From NCBI GenBank assembly GCA_041916775.1, contig JAYRYZ010000025.1, positions 1-64,000 of the forward strand: a stretch of 64,000 bases of DNA, read 5' to 3'. The first letter of the stretch is position 1. Each line of letters begins with the position of its first letter. Of the stretch, positions 31,015-40,551 are shown piece by piece. Source of the stretch: UBA2357 sp041916775. GTDB lineage: Bacteria > Pseudomonadota > Gammaproteobacteria > Burkholderiales > Rhodocyclaceae. The notes under the pieces were generated by a model, which saw nothing but the letters and a program-made list of their open reading frames with translations, was not told the DNA's origin and ran no database searches. Position numbers and translations under genes: made by a program.

Positions 31015-33261
31015 ATGAACAACGAGAAGGTTGCGACCACCGACCCAGGCCAGAACGGCGGCCTCCAGCCCATCACGCCCGCTCGCCACGCCGGCGACGA
31101 CGAAGACGACATCCAGCTCGGCGAGATCATCGCCACGCTGCTCGGCTACAAGTGGTTCATCGCGGCCGTCACCGCGGGTGCCATCGTGCTCGGCATCATC
31201 GCCCTGTTCGTGATGACGCCGATCTACCGCGCCAACGCGGTGCTGCAGATCGAGGAACAGGCCAAGGGCCTTGGCGCGCTCACCGACCTTTCCGCCTTCA
31301 TGGAAGACACCACCTCGGTGGCGACCGAGGTGGAGCTCATCCGCTCGCGCATGGTGCTGGGCCGCGTCATCGAGCGGCTTCAGCTCGACGTGCGCGCCGA
31401 GCCCGCTCACCTGCCCCTGTTCGGCAAGGCCATTGCGCGCCGCACCCAACTCGACGAGCCGGCCGCGCCGCTGTTCGGGCTGGCGCAGTTCGCCTGGGGC
31501 GGCGAGCGCATCAAGCTCGAGAGCTTCGAGGTGCCCGAATCCTGGTTGGGCGAGGATTTCCGGCTGGTGGCGGAGGCGGATGGCGGCTACGTGCTCTTCG
31601 ATGCCGACGACGCGCAAGTGCTGCAGGGCCGGGTGGGCGAACCCGCACGGGCAGAGGGCTACCAGCTCTTCGTCTCCGAGCTGCACGCCCGCCCGGGCAC
31701 ACGCTTCCGCCTGGTTCGATACAGCCGCGAGGCCGCGATCGCCGAGCTGCTTGAGCGCCTCTCGGTGAACGAGCGCGGCAAGAAGTCCGGCGTGCTGGAG
31801 GTGGCCCTGACCGGCGACGCTGCCGCGCTCACCGCCCAGACCCTGGACGAGATCCTCACCAGCTATGTACGCCAGAACGTGGAACGCCGCTCGGCCGAGG
31901 CCGAGACCACGCTGAAGTTCCTGGAGTCGCAACTGCCGGTGCTGAAGGCCCAGCTCGATGCTGCCGAGGCCGCCTACAACAACTACCGCCAGAACCGCGG
32001 TTCGGTCGACCTCACGCTGGAGACGCAGTCGGTGCTGCGCTCCATCGTCGAGATCGACAACGAGATCCTCAAGCTCCAGCAACAGCGTGACGAACTGCGC
32101 CAGAGCTACACCCCGCAGCACCCGCGCGTCATCACCATCGATGCGCAGCTGTCGCGCCTGCAGGCGCGTCGCGCCACCTTCGATCGCGACGTGGCGGTGC
32201 TGCCCGACACCCAGCAGACGGCGCTGCGGCTGAAGCGCGATGTGGAGGTCTCCACCGCGCTCTACACCAGCCTGCTCAACACCGCTCAGCAGCTGCGCGT
32301 ATCCAAGGCCGGCACGGTGGGCGATGCGCGCATCGTCGATAACGCCGTCGTCGACCGTGAGCCGGTCAAGCCCAAGCCCAAGCTCATCCTCGCCGGCGCC
32401 GCCGTATTCGGCATCTTCCTCGCGATCGCGTTGATCTGGCTGCGCAAGGTGCTGCGCGTGGTGGTGGAGGATCCGCACAGCATCGAGAACCAACTCGGCC
32501 TGCCGGTGTATGCCACGGTGCCGCACAGCAAGCACGAGGTGGTGCTTTCCAAGCGCAGCAAGTCGGGCAAGATCAGCACGCTCGCGCTGCTCGCCGTCTC
32601 CGACCCCGAGGACGACGCGGTCGAGAGCCTGCGCAGTCTGCGCACGACGCTGCACTTTGCGCTCATGGATAGCGCCCACAGCACCATCATGATCTCGGGC
32701 GCGAGCCCGGGCGTGGGCAAGAGCTTCATCGCGCGCAACCTCGCCGCGGTGCTCGCGCAGAGCGGCAAGACGGTGGCGCTGGTCGATGGCGACCTGCGCC
32801 GCGGCCACCTGCACAAGGAGTTCGGCGTGCCGCGCGAAGGCGGCGTGAGCGAGTTCATCAGCGCCGACAAGCCTTTGTCGGACGTGCTGCGCACCACGCC
32901 GGTAGCGGGTCTGTACCTCGTCACCACCGGCCACCGCCCGCCCAACCCCTCCGAGCTCCTGATGCACCCGCGCTTCGGCATGCTCGCGGAGCAGCTCGCC
33001 AAGTCCTTCGACATCGTCATCATCGACGCGCCGCCCATCCTGGCCGTGTCGGACGCGATCATCATCGGACGCCAGGTCGCCGCGACCCTCATCGTCGCGC
33101 GCGCGGGCCAGCACCCGATGGGCGAGCTGGAGCAGACGGTAAAGCGCTTCGGCCAGGCCGGCGTCGCCATCAAGGGCTTCGTTTTCAACGACTACGACAC
33201 CAGCCGTCAGCGCCATCGCTACGGCTATGGCGGCTATGTGTACCAGTACAAGTACCGCTAG
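31015..33261 (+). CDS. Wzc-like polysaccharide co-polymerase and tyrosine autokinase (EpsG type)
   Basis: A 748-residue inner-membrane protein that controls chain length and drives export. The Wzz-type N-terminus has TM1 (about 46-71), a long periplasmic coiled-coil domain (GNVR-type) and TM2 (about 455-478). A cytoplasmic BY-kinase follows with Walker A SGASPGVGKS (about 560-570), Walker A' ALVDGDLRRG (about 588-597) and Walker B IVIIDAPP (about 667-674). The C-terminus is Tyr-rich (RYGYGGYVYQYKYR), the usual autophosphorylation cluster. Dephosphorylation by the Wzb-type phosphatase encoded at 42223-42660 is likely. ATG at 31015 is the natural start. Confidence 0.94.
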   Translation: MNNEKVATTDPGQNGGLQPITPARHAGDDEDDIQLGEIIATLLGYKWFIAAVTAGAIVLGIIALFVMTPIYRANAVLQIEEQAKGLGALTDLSAFMEDTTSVATEVELIRSRMVLGRVIERLQLDVRAEPAHLPLFGKAIARRTQLDEPAAPLFGLAQFAWGGERIKLESFEVPESWLGEDFRLVAEADGGYVLFDADDAQVLQGRVGEPARAEGYQLFVSELHARPGTRFRLVRYSREAAIAELLERLSVNERGKKSGVLEVALTGDAAALTAQTLDEILTSYVRQNVERRSAEAETTLKFLESQLPVLKAQLDAAEAAYNNYRQNRGSVDLTLETQSVLRSIVEIDNEILKLQQQRDELRQSYTPQHPRVITIDAQLSRLQARRATFDRDVAVLPDTQQTALRLKRDVEVSTALYTSLLNTAQQLRVSKAGTVGDARIVDNAVVDREPVKPKPKLILAGAAVFGIFLAIALIWLRKVLRVVVEDPHSIENQLGLPVYATVPHSKHEVVLSKRSKSGKISTLALLAVSDPEDDAVESLRSLRTTLHFALMDSAHSTIMISGASPGVGKSFIARNLAAVLAQSGKTVALVDGDLRRGHLHKEFGVPREGGVSEFISADKPLSDVLRTTPVAGLYLVTTGHRPPNPSELLMHPRFGMLAEQLAKSFDIVIIDAPPILAVSDAIIIGRQVAATLIVARAGQHPMGELEQTVKRFGQAGVAIKGFVFNDYDTSRQRHRYGYGGYVYQYKYR

Positions 33262-33355
33262 CACCGATGGCGGCGGTGCCACCCGCCCGGTCTGGCAATT
33301 CAGCCTGTTTTGCGACACAGTCTGAGCACCCGAACACCCACAGGACTCGAATACC

Positions 33356-34537
33356 ATGAAGATCGCAATCGCCGGCACCGGCTACGTCGGCCTCTCGAAC
33401 GCGGTGCTCCTCGCCCAGCACAACGAGGTCGTTGCGCTGGATATCGTCCCCGCCAAGGTGGAGATGCTCAACCGCAAGCAGTCGCCCATCGTCGACCCCG
33501 AGCTCGAGGACTACCTCGCCAACCGCACGCTCAACCTGCGTGCCACCACCGACAAGCAGGACGCCTACGGCGGCGCCGATTACGTCATCATCGCCACCCC
33601 CACCGACTACGACCCCGAGACCAACTACTTCAACACCGGCTCGGTCGAATCCGTGATCCGCGACGTCACCGCGATCAATCCCGACGCGGTCATGGTCATC
33701 AAGTCCACCATCCCGGTGGGCTATACCGCCAAGGTGCGCGAGGCCTTCACCATCGCCCTCGGCCGCCCGGTCAACATCATCTTCTCGCCCGAGTTCCTGC
33801 GTGAGGGCAGGGCGCTGTACGACAACCTCCACCCCTCGCGCATCGTCGTCGGCGAGCGCAGCGCCCGCGCCGAAACCTTCGCCGGCCTGCTGCAGCAAGG
33901 CGCGGTGAAGCGCGACGTGCCGGTGCTCTACACCAACAGCACCGAGGCCGAGGCGATCAAGCTCTTCGCCAACACCTACCTCGCGATGCGCGTCGCCTTC
34001 TTCAACGAGCTCGACACCTACGCCTGCACCCACGGCCTGGATACCCGCCAGATCATCGAGGGCGTATGCCTCGACCCGCGTATCGGCAACCACTACAACA
34101 ACCCGTCCTTCGGCTACGGCGGCTACTGCCTGCCCAAGGACACCAAGCAGCTCCTCGCCAACTACCGCGACGTGCCGCAGAACATCATCCACGCCATCGT
34201 CGAATCCAACACCACCCGCAAGGACTTCGTCGCCTTCGAGATCATCAAGAAGAACCCCAAGGTGGTCGGCGTGTTCCGCCTCGTCATGAAGGCCGGCTCC
34301 GACAACTTCCGCGCCTCCAGCATCCAGGGAATCATGAAGCGCCTGAAGGCCAAGGGCATCGAAGTCATCATCTTCGAGCCCAACCTCACCGAGGAAGAGT
34401 TCTATCGCTCGAAGGTCATCAACGACCTGGAAACGTTCAAGAAGCGCAGCGACGTGATCATCGCCAACCGGATGACGGACGACATCAGGGATGTGGAGGC
34501 GAAGGTGTATACGCGGGATTTGTTTGGGGGGGATTAA
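33356..34537 (+). CDS. ugd: UDP-glucose 6-dehydrogenase
   Basis: A 393-residue NAD-dependent dehydrogenase making UDP-glucuronate. It has an N-terminal Rossmann motif IAGTGYVGLSNAVLLA, IATPTDYDPETNYF, KSTIPVGYT, SPEFLREGRALYDNLHPSRIVVG, and the catalytic Cys in FGYGGYCLPKDTKQL (about residue 260), followed by the C-terminal UDP-binding domain. The length matches class I Ugd proteins (about 388 aa). It is the last high-GC gene before the AT-rich polysaccharide block. UDP-glucuronate is probably the substrate of the PssD/PssE-type transferase encoded downstream. Ugd could also serve other glycans. Confidence 0.94.
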   Translation: MKIAIAGTGYVGLSNAVLLAQHNEVVALDIVPAKVEMLNRKQSPIVDPELEDYLANRTLNLRATTDKQDAYGGADYVIIATPTDYDPETNYFNTGSVESVIRDVTAINPDAVMVIKSTIPVGYTAKVREAFTIALGRPVNIIFSPEFLREGRALYDNLHPSRIVVGERSARAETFAGLLQQGAVKRDVPVLYTNSTEAEAIKLFANTYLAMRVAFFNELDTYACTHGLDTRQIIEGVCLDPRIGNHYNNPSFGYGGYCLPKDTKQLLANYRDVPQNIIHAIVESNTTRKDFVAFEIIKKNPKVVGVFRLVMKAGSDNFRASSIQGIMKRLKAKGIEVIIFEPNLTEEEFYRSKVINDLETFKKRSDVIIANRMTDDIRDVEAKVYTRDLFGGD

Positions 34538-34762
34538 CGGATTCTAGACGAACAGGCAGGAATGCGGGACAGGCCCCAGAACACGATGGGGCCAGCTTCA
34601 GATCATTGCGACTTCAGTAATCCCTTACGTCGAGCCCTTGTATGAAAAGGGCTGGAATGATGAGAACTTAAAAATTGGCGCCTGTACGCAATAGAACTTC
34701 CTGGATACGAAATAATCCGGATGAGAACAGCGGAGCCTTTTGGCTATTGAGTTAAGCCGTAA

Positions 34763-36178
34763 ATGAATCTAGGAAAGCAGATCCTCGTATACGGACTCGG
34801 TCGGATTCTCCCCGCAGCGATTGGCTTCGGGGCACTGTTGGTGTATGCAAATGTTGCGACTGTAGAGCAATATGGGCTCTACGCTTCATGTCTCGCTGCG
34901 GCAAATATCTTAAATCTTAGTCTCTCACAGTGGATTCGTATAACAAACACGCGTTTCCTGGCTGTATCACCCAAGCGCAAGAGTGTCTATCTTAGAACGT
35001 GCGGCTTGCTATATGTCTCTGGATATCTCGTTTCTCTCCTCGTTGTCACCGTCTTTGAGTACCTTGTATTTGGAGAACTGAGATACTCAGCCTACGTCGT
35101 TGGGATGTATGTAGCCCTTAGTCTAAGTGACTTTGTACTTGAACTGCAACGCGTAGAAGAACGCGTGATTGGATATAGCATTCAATACTTCATACGCCAA
35201 GTTCTCACGTTTTTTTCAATAATCTCGCTGCTCTCAATCAACAGTGCTAGTGCATTTCAATTAGGCTTCATGATTGGAAACGTTCTTCCATTGATTGGAT
35301 TCTTTGGTGTCATTAGAACTCCGAGACGAAAAGTATCCGGAAAGCGCTTAAAGACCACCCTAAGGCGATACATTACCTATGGCCTTCCGCTGGCATTTAG
35401 TTATGCAGTCTCCTCAATATTGAATGCTGGAGATCGACTCGTGGTAACACTGATTGCTGGAACAACTGCATCGGGGGTTTATGCGATGTTGACTGATATA
35501 GCAAAGCAACTAGTTATGACCATCATGGAAGCCGTGAACCTAGCTACGTTCCCAGCAGCGCTGAAACGTTATAAGAAAGGTGATATTCAGGCGTGCTATA
35601 AGCAGCTCGGACAAAACATAGAAATCCTTTTGTATCTCTCAATTCCAGTGGTTGCAGCAATAGCTGCATTACATCAAATCATTGTGATAGTTGCCTTATC
35701 ACCTGATTACCATGGATATGAATTGATCATGCTGGTTGGTGCAATAGCAACATTCTTGAGAGGTCTTCGTGTTTGCTACTTCGACCAAGCGTATCAGTTA
35801 AGCGCAACTACAAAAGTGCTCGCCAGGAACGCGTTGGTCTCAATGGCTTTATGGATATTGATGTTACCCGCGCTAGTTTGGACCCTAGGCATATACGGTG
35901 CGGCCTTGGGAGTATTGCTAACGTACGCTCTTGCGCTCGCGTTGAGCCTACTTAAAGTTACACCAGAGTACAAAATGCCATGGCCGTGGCGGGAGCTCGG
36001 TAAAGCGGTTGCATGCTCTAGTGGAATGTTTACTGCGATGGTGGTTGTTGCCAATCAGTTGAGCGTGGGATTAGAACAATTTGCGATGTCGGCAGCGGTC
36101 GGCGGTGTTGTATATGTAGTTCTGTGTATCCTCATTAACGCCGAAAGGATACGAGAATACATCGTTACTAGGTCGTAG
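34763..36178 (+). CDS. polysaccharide flippase (Wzx-type, MOP superfamily)
   Basis: A 471-residue polytopic protein with about 12-14 hydrophobic helices spread over its full length, no soluble domain, and short basic loops (RTPRRKVSGKRLKTTLRRYI). Features typical of Wzx are YGLPLAFSYAVSSILNAGDRLVV and the GDIQAC-like loop. It is the first gene of the AT-rich block, and 225 bases with no gene separate it from ugd. It would flip the lipid-linked repeat unit across the inner membrane for polymerisation. Base composition is clearly lower in GC than upstream genes, suggesting separate ancestry. Confidence 0.87.
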   Translation: MNLGKQILVYGLGRILPAAIGFGALLVYANVATVEQYGLYASCLAAANILNLSLSQWIRITNTRFLAVSPKRKSVYLRTCGLLYVSGYLVSLLVVTVFEYLVFGELRYSAYVVGMYVALSLSDFVLELQRVEERVIGYSIQYFIRQVLTFFSIISLLSINSASAFQLGFMIGNVLPLIGFFGVIRTPRRKVSGKRLKTTLRRYITYGLPLAFSYAVSSILNAGDRLVVTLIAGTTASGVYAMLTDIAKQLVMTIMEAVNLATFPAALKRYKKGDIQACYKQLGQNIEILLYLSIPVVAAIAALHQIIVIVALSPDYHGYELIMLVGAIATFLRGLRVCYFDQAYQLSATTKVLARNALVSMALWILMLPALVWTLGIYGAALGVLLTYALALALSLLKVTPEYKMPWPWRELGKAVACSSGMFTAMVVVANQLSVGLEQFAMSAAVGGVVYVVLCILINAERIREYIVTRS

Positions 36179-36205
36179 ATAGATCTAATTTGAGTTAATG
36201 AGAAC

Positions 36206-37441
36206 GTGTCCATAAAAAGAGTTCAGCTTTTGCATTGGGTGTATTTGTTCCTCTGTACAGGAGCGCTTATACCAATGTTGATAAACGGTCCGGATGACTT
36301 AAGGGACATCAACGAGGACAGGTCGCAGTTATTGAACATAATTCTTCTCTTTGTTAATCTCTCTTACGTATTCTTTCATTTCTTTAGTCGGCCAATATCG
36401 AAAAAGGGGCTCAAGCTCTTACTGCTGCCCTTAGCTATTTCTTGCTACGCCTTCTTATCATTGCTTTGGTCGGAAAGCCCAATCCGCAGTGGTGTCATCG
36501 GATTCTTTCTCATCGTTCAGGTCATCGCCATACTATTTATTGCTAAGGATATGAGTATTGAGGAGTTCTTTGAAGGTACAGCCTATATATGTATTATCGC
36601 AACAGCTATCTCACTCGTTTTCATTTTGGTAATCCCAGCATATGGAACAATGAACGTAATTCACCCTGGCGCGTGGCAAGGTGTTTTCGTTCATAAGAAC
36701 GTATTAGGAAGATTCGCTGTATTTTCTTTCATAACACTTTTGGTCTACTTTTCATGGAAAAGGAATGGGATCTCATTTATAGGATTGCTTTTATCGATAA
36801 TACTCACGATCGGATCAACATCAGCAACGGCGATCATCGGACTTGTGCTTGGAGGTATGCTTTACGTCCTACTCAGACTCAGATCAAAACTCTTGGTTCT
36901 AATAGTTGCAGTCTCGATTCTAATCGCGGGCACCGCATTCTGGGTCAGCATATCCGATGACGTTGCGAGCTACTTCGATAAATCGGCAACCCTTAGCGGG
37001 CGAACTACACTGTGGGACTTGTCGGTGAGTTCGATTAACGAAAGGCCTCTAAGCGGATTTGGGATGGGCGCCTTCTGGTCGTCTATCCAAGCGGAGTTGA
37101 TCCGAGATGAAACAAACTGGTTTGTGCCCCATGCTCATAATGGCTTCCTAGAAATTGGTCTACAACTAGGATATCCGGGGATGGCCATGTTCATAGCACT
37201 GCTGCTTCTTGCGCTGTATCGTGCGACGGCTTACTACCTTCGTTCTGAGAGTCCTTTGCGAATTTGGCCGCTTCTCTATATGTTTTTTGCTCTACTCTAC
37301 GGAATAGGAGAGGCGAACTATTTGCGGCCGAATTCCTTTATACAAAACTATATCTACATGATACTGCTACTTCCATGGATGAAGAGCCAATTTGGCATAA
37401 AGATTAGTTCAAGAGAGTCTCGAGACCAGCGCTATGGATAA
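36206..37441 (+). CDS. O-antigen/exopolysaccharide polymerase (Wzy/WaaL-type)
   Basis: A 411-residue membrane protein with about 10-12 helices and a large periplasmic loop near residues 245-320, containing the signature stretch VPHAHNGFLEIGLQLGYPG of the Wzy_C/O-antigen-ligase family. It starts with GTG at 36206 and overlaps the next gene by 8 nt, so the block is translated as one unit. In a locus with a flippase, it most likely polymerises repeat units instead of ligating O-antigen. No signal peptide beyond the first helix is present. Confidence 0.86.
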   Translation: MSIKRVQLLHWVYLFLCTGALIPMLINGPDDLRDINEDRSQLLNIILLFVNLSYVFFHFFSRPISKKGLKLLLLPLAISCYAFLSLLWSESPIRSGVIGFFLIVQVIAILFIAKDMSIEEFFEGTAYICIIATAISLVFILVIPAYGTMNVIHPGAWQGVFVHKNVLGRFAVFSFITLLVYFSWKRNGISFIGLLLSIILTIGSTSATAIIGLVLGGMLYVLLRLRSKLLVLIVAVSILIAGTAFWVSISDDVASYFDKSATLSGRTTLWDLSVSSINERPLSGFGMGAFWSSIQAELIRDETNWFVPHAHNGFLEIGLQLGYPGMAMFIALLLLALYRATAYYLRSESPLRIWPLLYMFFALLYGIGEANYLRPNSFIQNYIYMILLLPWMKSQFGIKISSRESRDQRYG

Positions 37442-38537
37442 TGTTGGAGGTGCTTTGAAAGTTATCACTTTGGCAACACGGTTTAGTACGGGTGGAGCGC
37501 AGCTCAACTCAAATTTAGTATCGGATCAATTGCGAATTCGTGGATTTGAAACTGAGTCTTGGTTTCTGATGGATGCAGGTGGTATGGATGTGTTTCCCGA
37601 TACACCGACTCATGTATTTGGACCGCAACTCAGGAACCCCATCGCAATACTTAGCCTGTTCCTGGCGTTGTGCAAAAGACTGAAAGAAGTGAAGGCAGAT
37701 TGTGTTGTCGGATTTCATCCGCTAGCGAACATATTTGGAGCGCTAGCGAGTCTATTCGTAGGTACGAAATTCATTGGGACACAGAGAAATCCGTCAGAAA
37801 GCCAATCGTTGTTGACAAGATTGCTCGAGAAGTTGGTTGGCTCGACCCGTCTTTACGCTGCGAATATTGCCGTATCGCATTCGGTCGCCAGTTCCTATCA
37901 AAGTTATCCGAGAGCTTATAAGTCCAAGATGTTTGTCGTTCACAACGGATTGCCGTTGATGTTTCGGTCCGAACTCTCTCGTGCGGAACTTCGAACGAAG
38001 TTCAATTTGGACAACGATGCTTTCATATGTGGGTTTCTTGGAAGGATCGCAGAGCAAAAGAACCCATTCTTTCTGATCGACATACTGGCATCCGATGAAA
38101 GCATTCAAGTGGCTTTGGCAGGAGACGGTCCACTAAGGGATGGCCTAGTGACTGCGGCCAGAGACCGTGGCGTGCTGGATAGATTGCATTTAGTTGGAAC
38201 CGTACATGGCACGGAGATATGCGAATTCTATCAGGCAGTGGATGTTTTTCTTTTGCCGTCGCTTTTCGAGGGCTTTGGGCGAACGTTAGTTGAGGCGATG
38301 GAAGTTGGGTTGCCAATTATAGCCAATGATATTCCTGTTGTTCAGGAGGTGCTTGGGGACGCTGGATTTAGGGAAGAACTAAAGGCATCTAATTGGGTTG
38401 GAGTTATAAATAAATTGAAGTTGGATCCAGAACTCTATTCTAGGGCTAGCCGATCATCGATGGAGAGAAGAGGGCTGTTTTCAATCAGCAAGATGATTGA
38501 TGGGTACGAAAAAGCAATTAGCGAGGGCTTATGTTGA
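37434..38537 (+). CDS. glycosyltransferase, GT4 family
   Basis: A 367-residue GT-B fold enzyme. N-terminal features are TRFSTGGAQL (glycine-rich acceptor-side loop) and TQRNPSES. The C-terminal donor-binding half has FICGFLGRIAEQKNPFFLIDIL, GDGPLRDGL, and the EX7E motif in LLPSLFEGFGRTLVEAMEVGLPIIA, which holds the nucleotide-sugar binding glutamates. It probably adds the third sugar (after priming glucose and glucuronate) or a side-chain sugar to the lipid-linked repeat. It is AT-rich like its neighbours and overlaps the polymerase gene. Donor and acceptor are not predictable. Confidence 0.88.
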   Translation: MDNVGGALKVITLATRFSTGGAQLNSNLVSDQLRIRGFETESWFLMDAGGMDVFPDTPTHVFGPQLRNPIAILSLFLALCKRLKEVKADCVVGFHPLANIFGALASLFVGTKFIGTQRNPSESQSLLTRLLEKLVGSTRLYAANIAVSHSVASSYQSYPRAYKSKMFVVHNGLPLMFRSELSRAELRTKFNLDNDAFICGFLGRIAEQKNPFFLIDILASDESIQVALAGDGPLRDGLVTAARDRGVLDRLHLVGTVHGTEICEFYQAVDVFLLPSLFEGFGRTLVEAMEVGLPIIANDIPVVQEVLGDAGFREELKASNWVGVINKLKLDPELYSRASRSSMERRGLFSISKMIDGYEKAISEGLC

Positions 38538-38562
38538 GTCTTATAGCTTGGAGTAACTATAT

Positions 38563-39624
38563 ATGCCCGTACGTTCTTCATCGTTGATATCGATTCAAAT
38601 TCTCCGTGGGATCGCTGCGCTGTCCGTGGTATTCTACCATGTATATCTAATTGGTGCAGACAAGAATTATCTTGGCGTGAAAGTCTTTGAAGATTTTTCA
38701 CAGCCCGGAAAATTGGGGGTTAATTTATTCTTTGTTCTTAGCGGCTTTATTATTTGTTTTGCGCACTCGTCTGATTATGGAAATCCGGATCGTATTCTCG
38801 GCTACATCAAGAAGCGTGTAATAAGAATATACCCGCCTTATTGGGTGTTCTCGACGTTATATATTGCGGCCGCGTACGCTGGTTTAGGATATGCCGACTT
38901 TGAATGGTCTTTTTCTAACTTACTTTCTTCTTTTGCGCTATTTCAATTTAATCGGGAAATGACGCTTCCTTTGAAGGTTGGTTGGACGTTGTTTTATGAG
39001 ATGCTTTTCTATTTTATATTCATATTTTTTTTCTTTTCTGTGAGAATGGCTGCAGTGTTATTCATGATTTGGGCTGCAGTTGTGGCGTTCCTCGCGATTA
39101 GCGGAGTCGATACAGACTTCCGATTGCTCGCGTCTTGGAATTTGAATTTTCTGGCTGGGTGTGCGGCATATCGTCTCTATTCACGCAGTTCTACAACGAT
39201 AGCGTACCCCTCGGTCCTAGTTGGTCTGCTCGGTATTGCGTATGGAATCTACTCGGCTGATTTTGATGCTCCCCCGCTGAGTCAAAGCAACGTTATCTCG
39301 ATGTTCTCTCTCGCGATTGGCTTTGGTGCCCTTGTGCTTGGATTGGCTCTATTGGATCGATTTTTTAATTCGGCACGTGGCGGCTTTTTTGCAATGCTTG
39401 GTGATGCGTCATATTCGATATATTTAGTTCACTCTGCAGCCGTGTCGCTATTTTATATCGTCGCAAAAAAAATAGGTGTCTACGCGTTGGGTGGCGAAAT
39501 TCTGTATGTTCTATGCGTTGCTTTTGCAACTATTGTCGGAATATTGGCCTATCTTTTGTGTGAGCGGCCTATGCTTAAGTATATAAAGAGATTTACTAGT
39601 AGAGGTAAGTATGCGTTCACCTAA
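38563..39624 (+). CDS. acyltransferase 3 family membrane protein
   Basis: A 353-residue polytopic acyltransferase of the OafA/NodX/ExoH type. It begins SISIQ-like LISIQILRGIAALSVVFYH, giving the family's Arg-Gly-Ile and His motif in helix 1. It continues with GVNLFFVLSGFII, RVIRIYPPYWVF, and about 10 further helices, one containing LGDASYSIYLVH near the end. These enzymes add acetyl, succinyl or similar groups to exopolysaccharide sugars. The absence of a C-terminal periplasmic domain suggests O-acetylation of the repeat. It overlaps the PssD-like gene by 14 nt. Confidence 0.88.
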   Translation: MPVRSSSLISIQILRGIAALSVVFYHVYLIGADKNYLGVKVFEDFSQPGKLGVNLFFVLSGFIICFAHSSDYGNPDRILGYIKKRVIRIYPPYWVFSTLYIAAAYAGLGYADFEWSFSNLLSSFALFQFNREMTLPLKVGWTLFYEMLFYFIFIFFFFSVRMAAVLFMIWAAVVAFLAISGVDTDFRLLASWNLNFLAGCAAYRLYSRSSTTIAYPSVLVGLLGIAYGIYSADFDAPPLSQSNVISMFSLAIGFGALVLGLALLDRFFNSARGGFFAMLGDASYSIYLVHSAAVSLFYIVAKKIGVYALGGEILYVLCVAFATIVGILAYLLCERPMLKYIKRFTSRGKYAFT

Positions 39625-40072
39625 AGTTCGTAAGATACTCCTTGTGGCATCGGAAGGAGGTCATTGGGTTCAGCTATTAAGGTTGCGACCTGCATTTGTT
39701 GATTTTGATACTACTTATTTAACGACGAATGACGGTTTGCGTGTCGAAGTTGGCGACTCTGCGTTTTACAGGGTGATAGACGCGAACCTTACGGATAAAT
39801 TTAAGCTTTTGCGACTAGCCCTAGAGGTGTTCTGGGTTCTAGTAAAAGTTAGACCACATCTTGTACTTAGTACAGGGGCTGCACCGGGGTTTTTTGCGAT
39901 TTTCTGGGGAAAGCTATTTGGGGCGAGGACAATCTGGATCGATAGTATTGCGAATTCTGAAACATTGTCATCTGCAGGTGTGAAAGTTCGGAGATTTGCT
40001 GATCGCTGGCTCACGCAATGGCCGGAGTTAGCATCTGAAGGCGGTCCGGAGTATCGAGGAAACGTGTTGTGA
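39611..40072 (+). CDS. PssD/Alg14-like glycosyltransferase membrane subunit
   Basis: A 153-residue protein of the Alg14/PssD type. It begins RKILLVASEGGHWVQLLRLRPAF and has a membrane-anchoring hydrophobic segment (LRLALEVFWVLVKV) and a catalytic-side segment STGAAPGFFAIFWGKLFGARTIWIDS. It is half of a split GT28-type enzyme; the other half, PssE-like, is the next gene, starting in a GTGA overlap with this stop. In Rhizobium, PssD with PssE adds glucuronate to the lipid-linked glucose. The presence of ugd upstream supports the same reaction here. Confidence 0.83.
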   Translation: MRSPKVRKILLVASEGGHWVQLLRLRPAFVDFDTTYLTTNDGLRVEVGDSAFYRVIDANLTDKFKLLRLALEVFWVLVKVRPHLVLSTGAAPGFFAIFWGKLFGARTIWIDSIANSETLSSAGVKVRRFADRWLTQWPELASEGGPEYRGNVL

Positions 40073-40551
40073 TTTACGTGACTGTGGGCACTCAATTGCC
40101 CTTCGATAGACTGGTTATGATCGTTGAGGAATGGGCTGCGGCTAACGGTGTACCAATGGTTGCTCAGGTTGGGCCGTCTAAGTTGTCGTTCTCATGGGCG
40201 GATGCTAGACCGTTTCTCTCGCCTACAGAAGCTCACACTCATCTTAATGAGGCTGACTTTGTAGTCGGACATGCCGGGATGGGTACGATTCTTTCTGCGC
40301 TTGAGTTGGGGCGTCCTCTCATCATCTTCCCGAGGAGATTTGCGCTAGGTGAGCATCGAAATGATCATCAGATGGCAACTGCGAGGAAGTTTCTTGGATA
40401 TCCTGGTGTTCATGTTGCGTTTGATGAACTTGAACTCAAGGAGTTGCTGTCACGAGCGCTAAGTGGTTTCGGTGGGAATGGTCAGAGAGGTTCGAAGTTC
40501 GCGAATGATGAATTCATTTTGGAGCTTAAGAGAATGCTATCGGAATTGTGA
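40069..40551 (+). CDS. PssE/Alg13-like glycosyltransferase donor-binding subunit
   Basis: A 160-residue C-terminal half of a split GT-B enzyme. It begins with GTG: MIYVTVGTQLPFDRLVMIVEEW, the typical glycosyltransferase 28 C-domain start. It continues NEADFVVGHAGMGTILSALELGRPLIIFPRRFALGEHRNDHQMATA, the UDP-sugar binding loops. It forms a pair with the preceding PssD-like subunit and is coupled to it by a 4-nt overlap. The expected reaction is transfer of GlcA from UDP-GlcA. It is the last gene of the AT-rich block. Confidence 0.83.
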   Translation: MIYVTVGTQLPFDRLVMIVEEWAAANGVPMVAQVGPSKLSFSWADARPFLSPTEAHTHLNEADFVVGHAGMGTILSALELGRPLIIFPRRFALGEHRNDHQMATARKFLGYPGVHVAFDELELKELLSRALSGFGGNGQRGSKFANDEFILELKRMLSEL

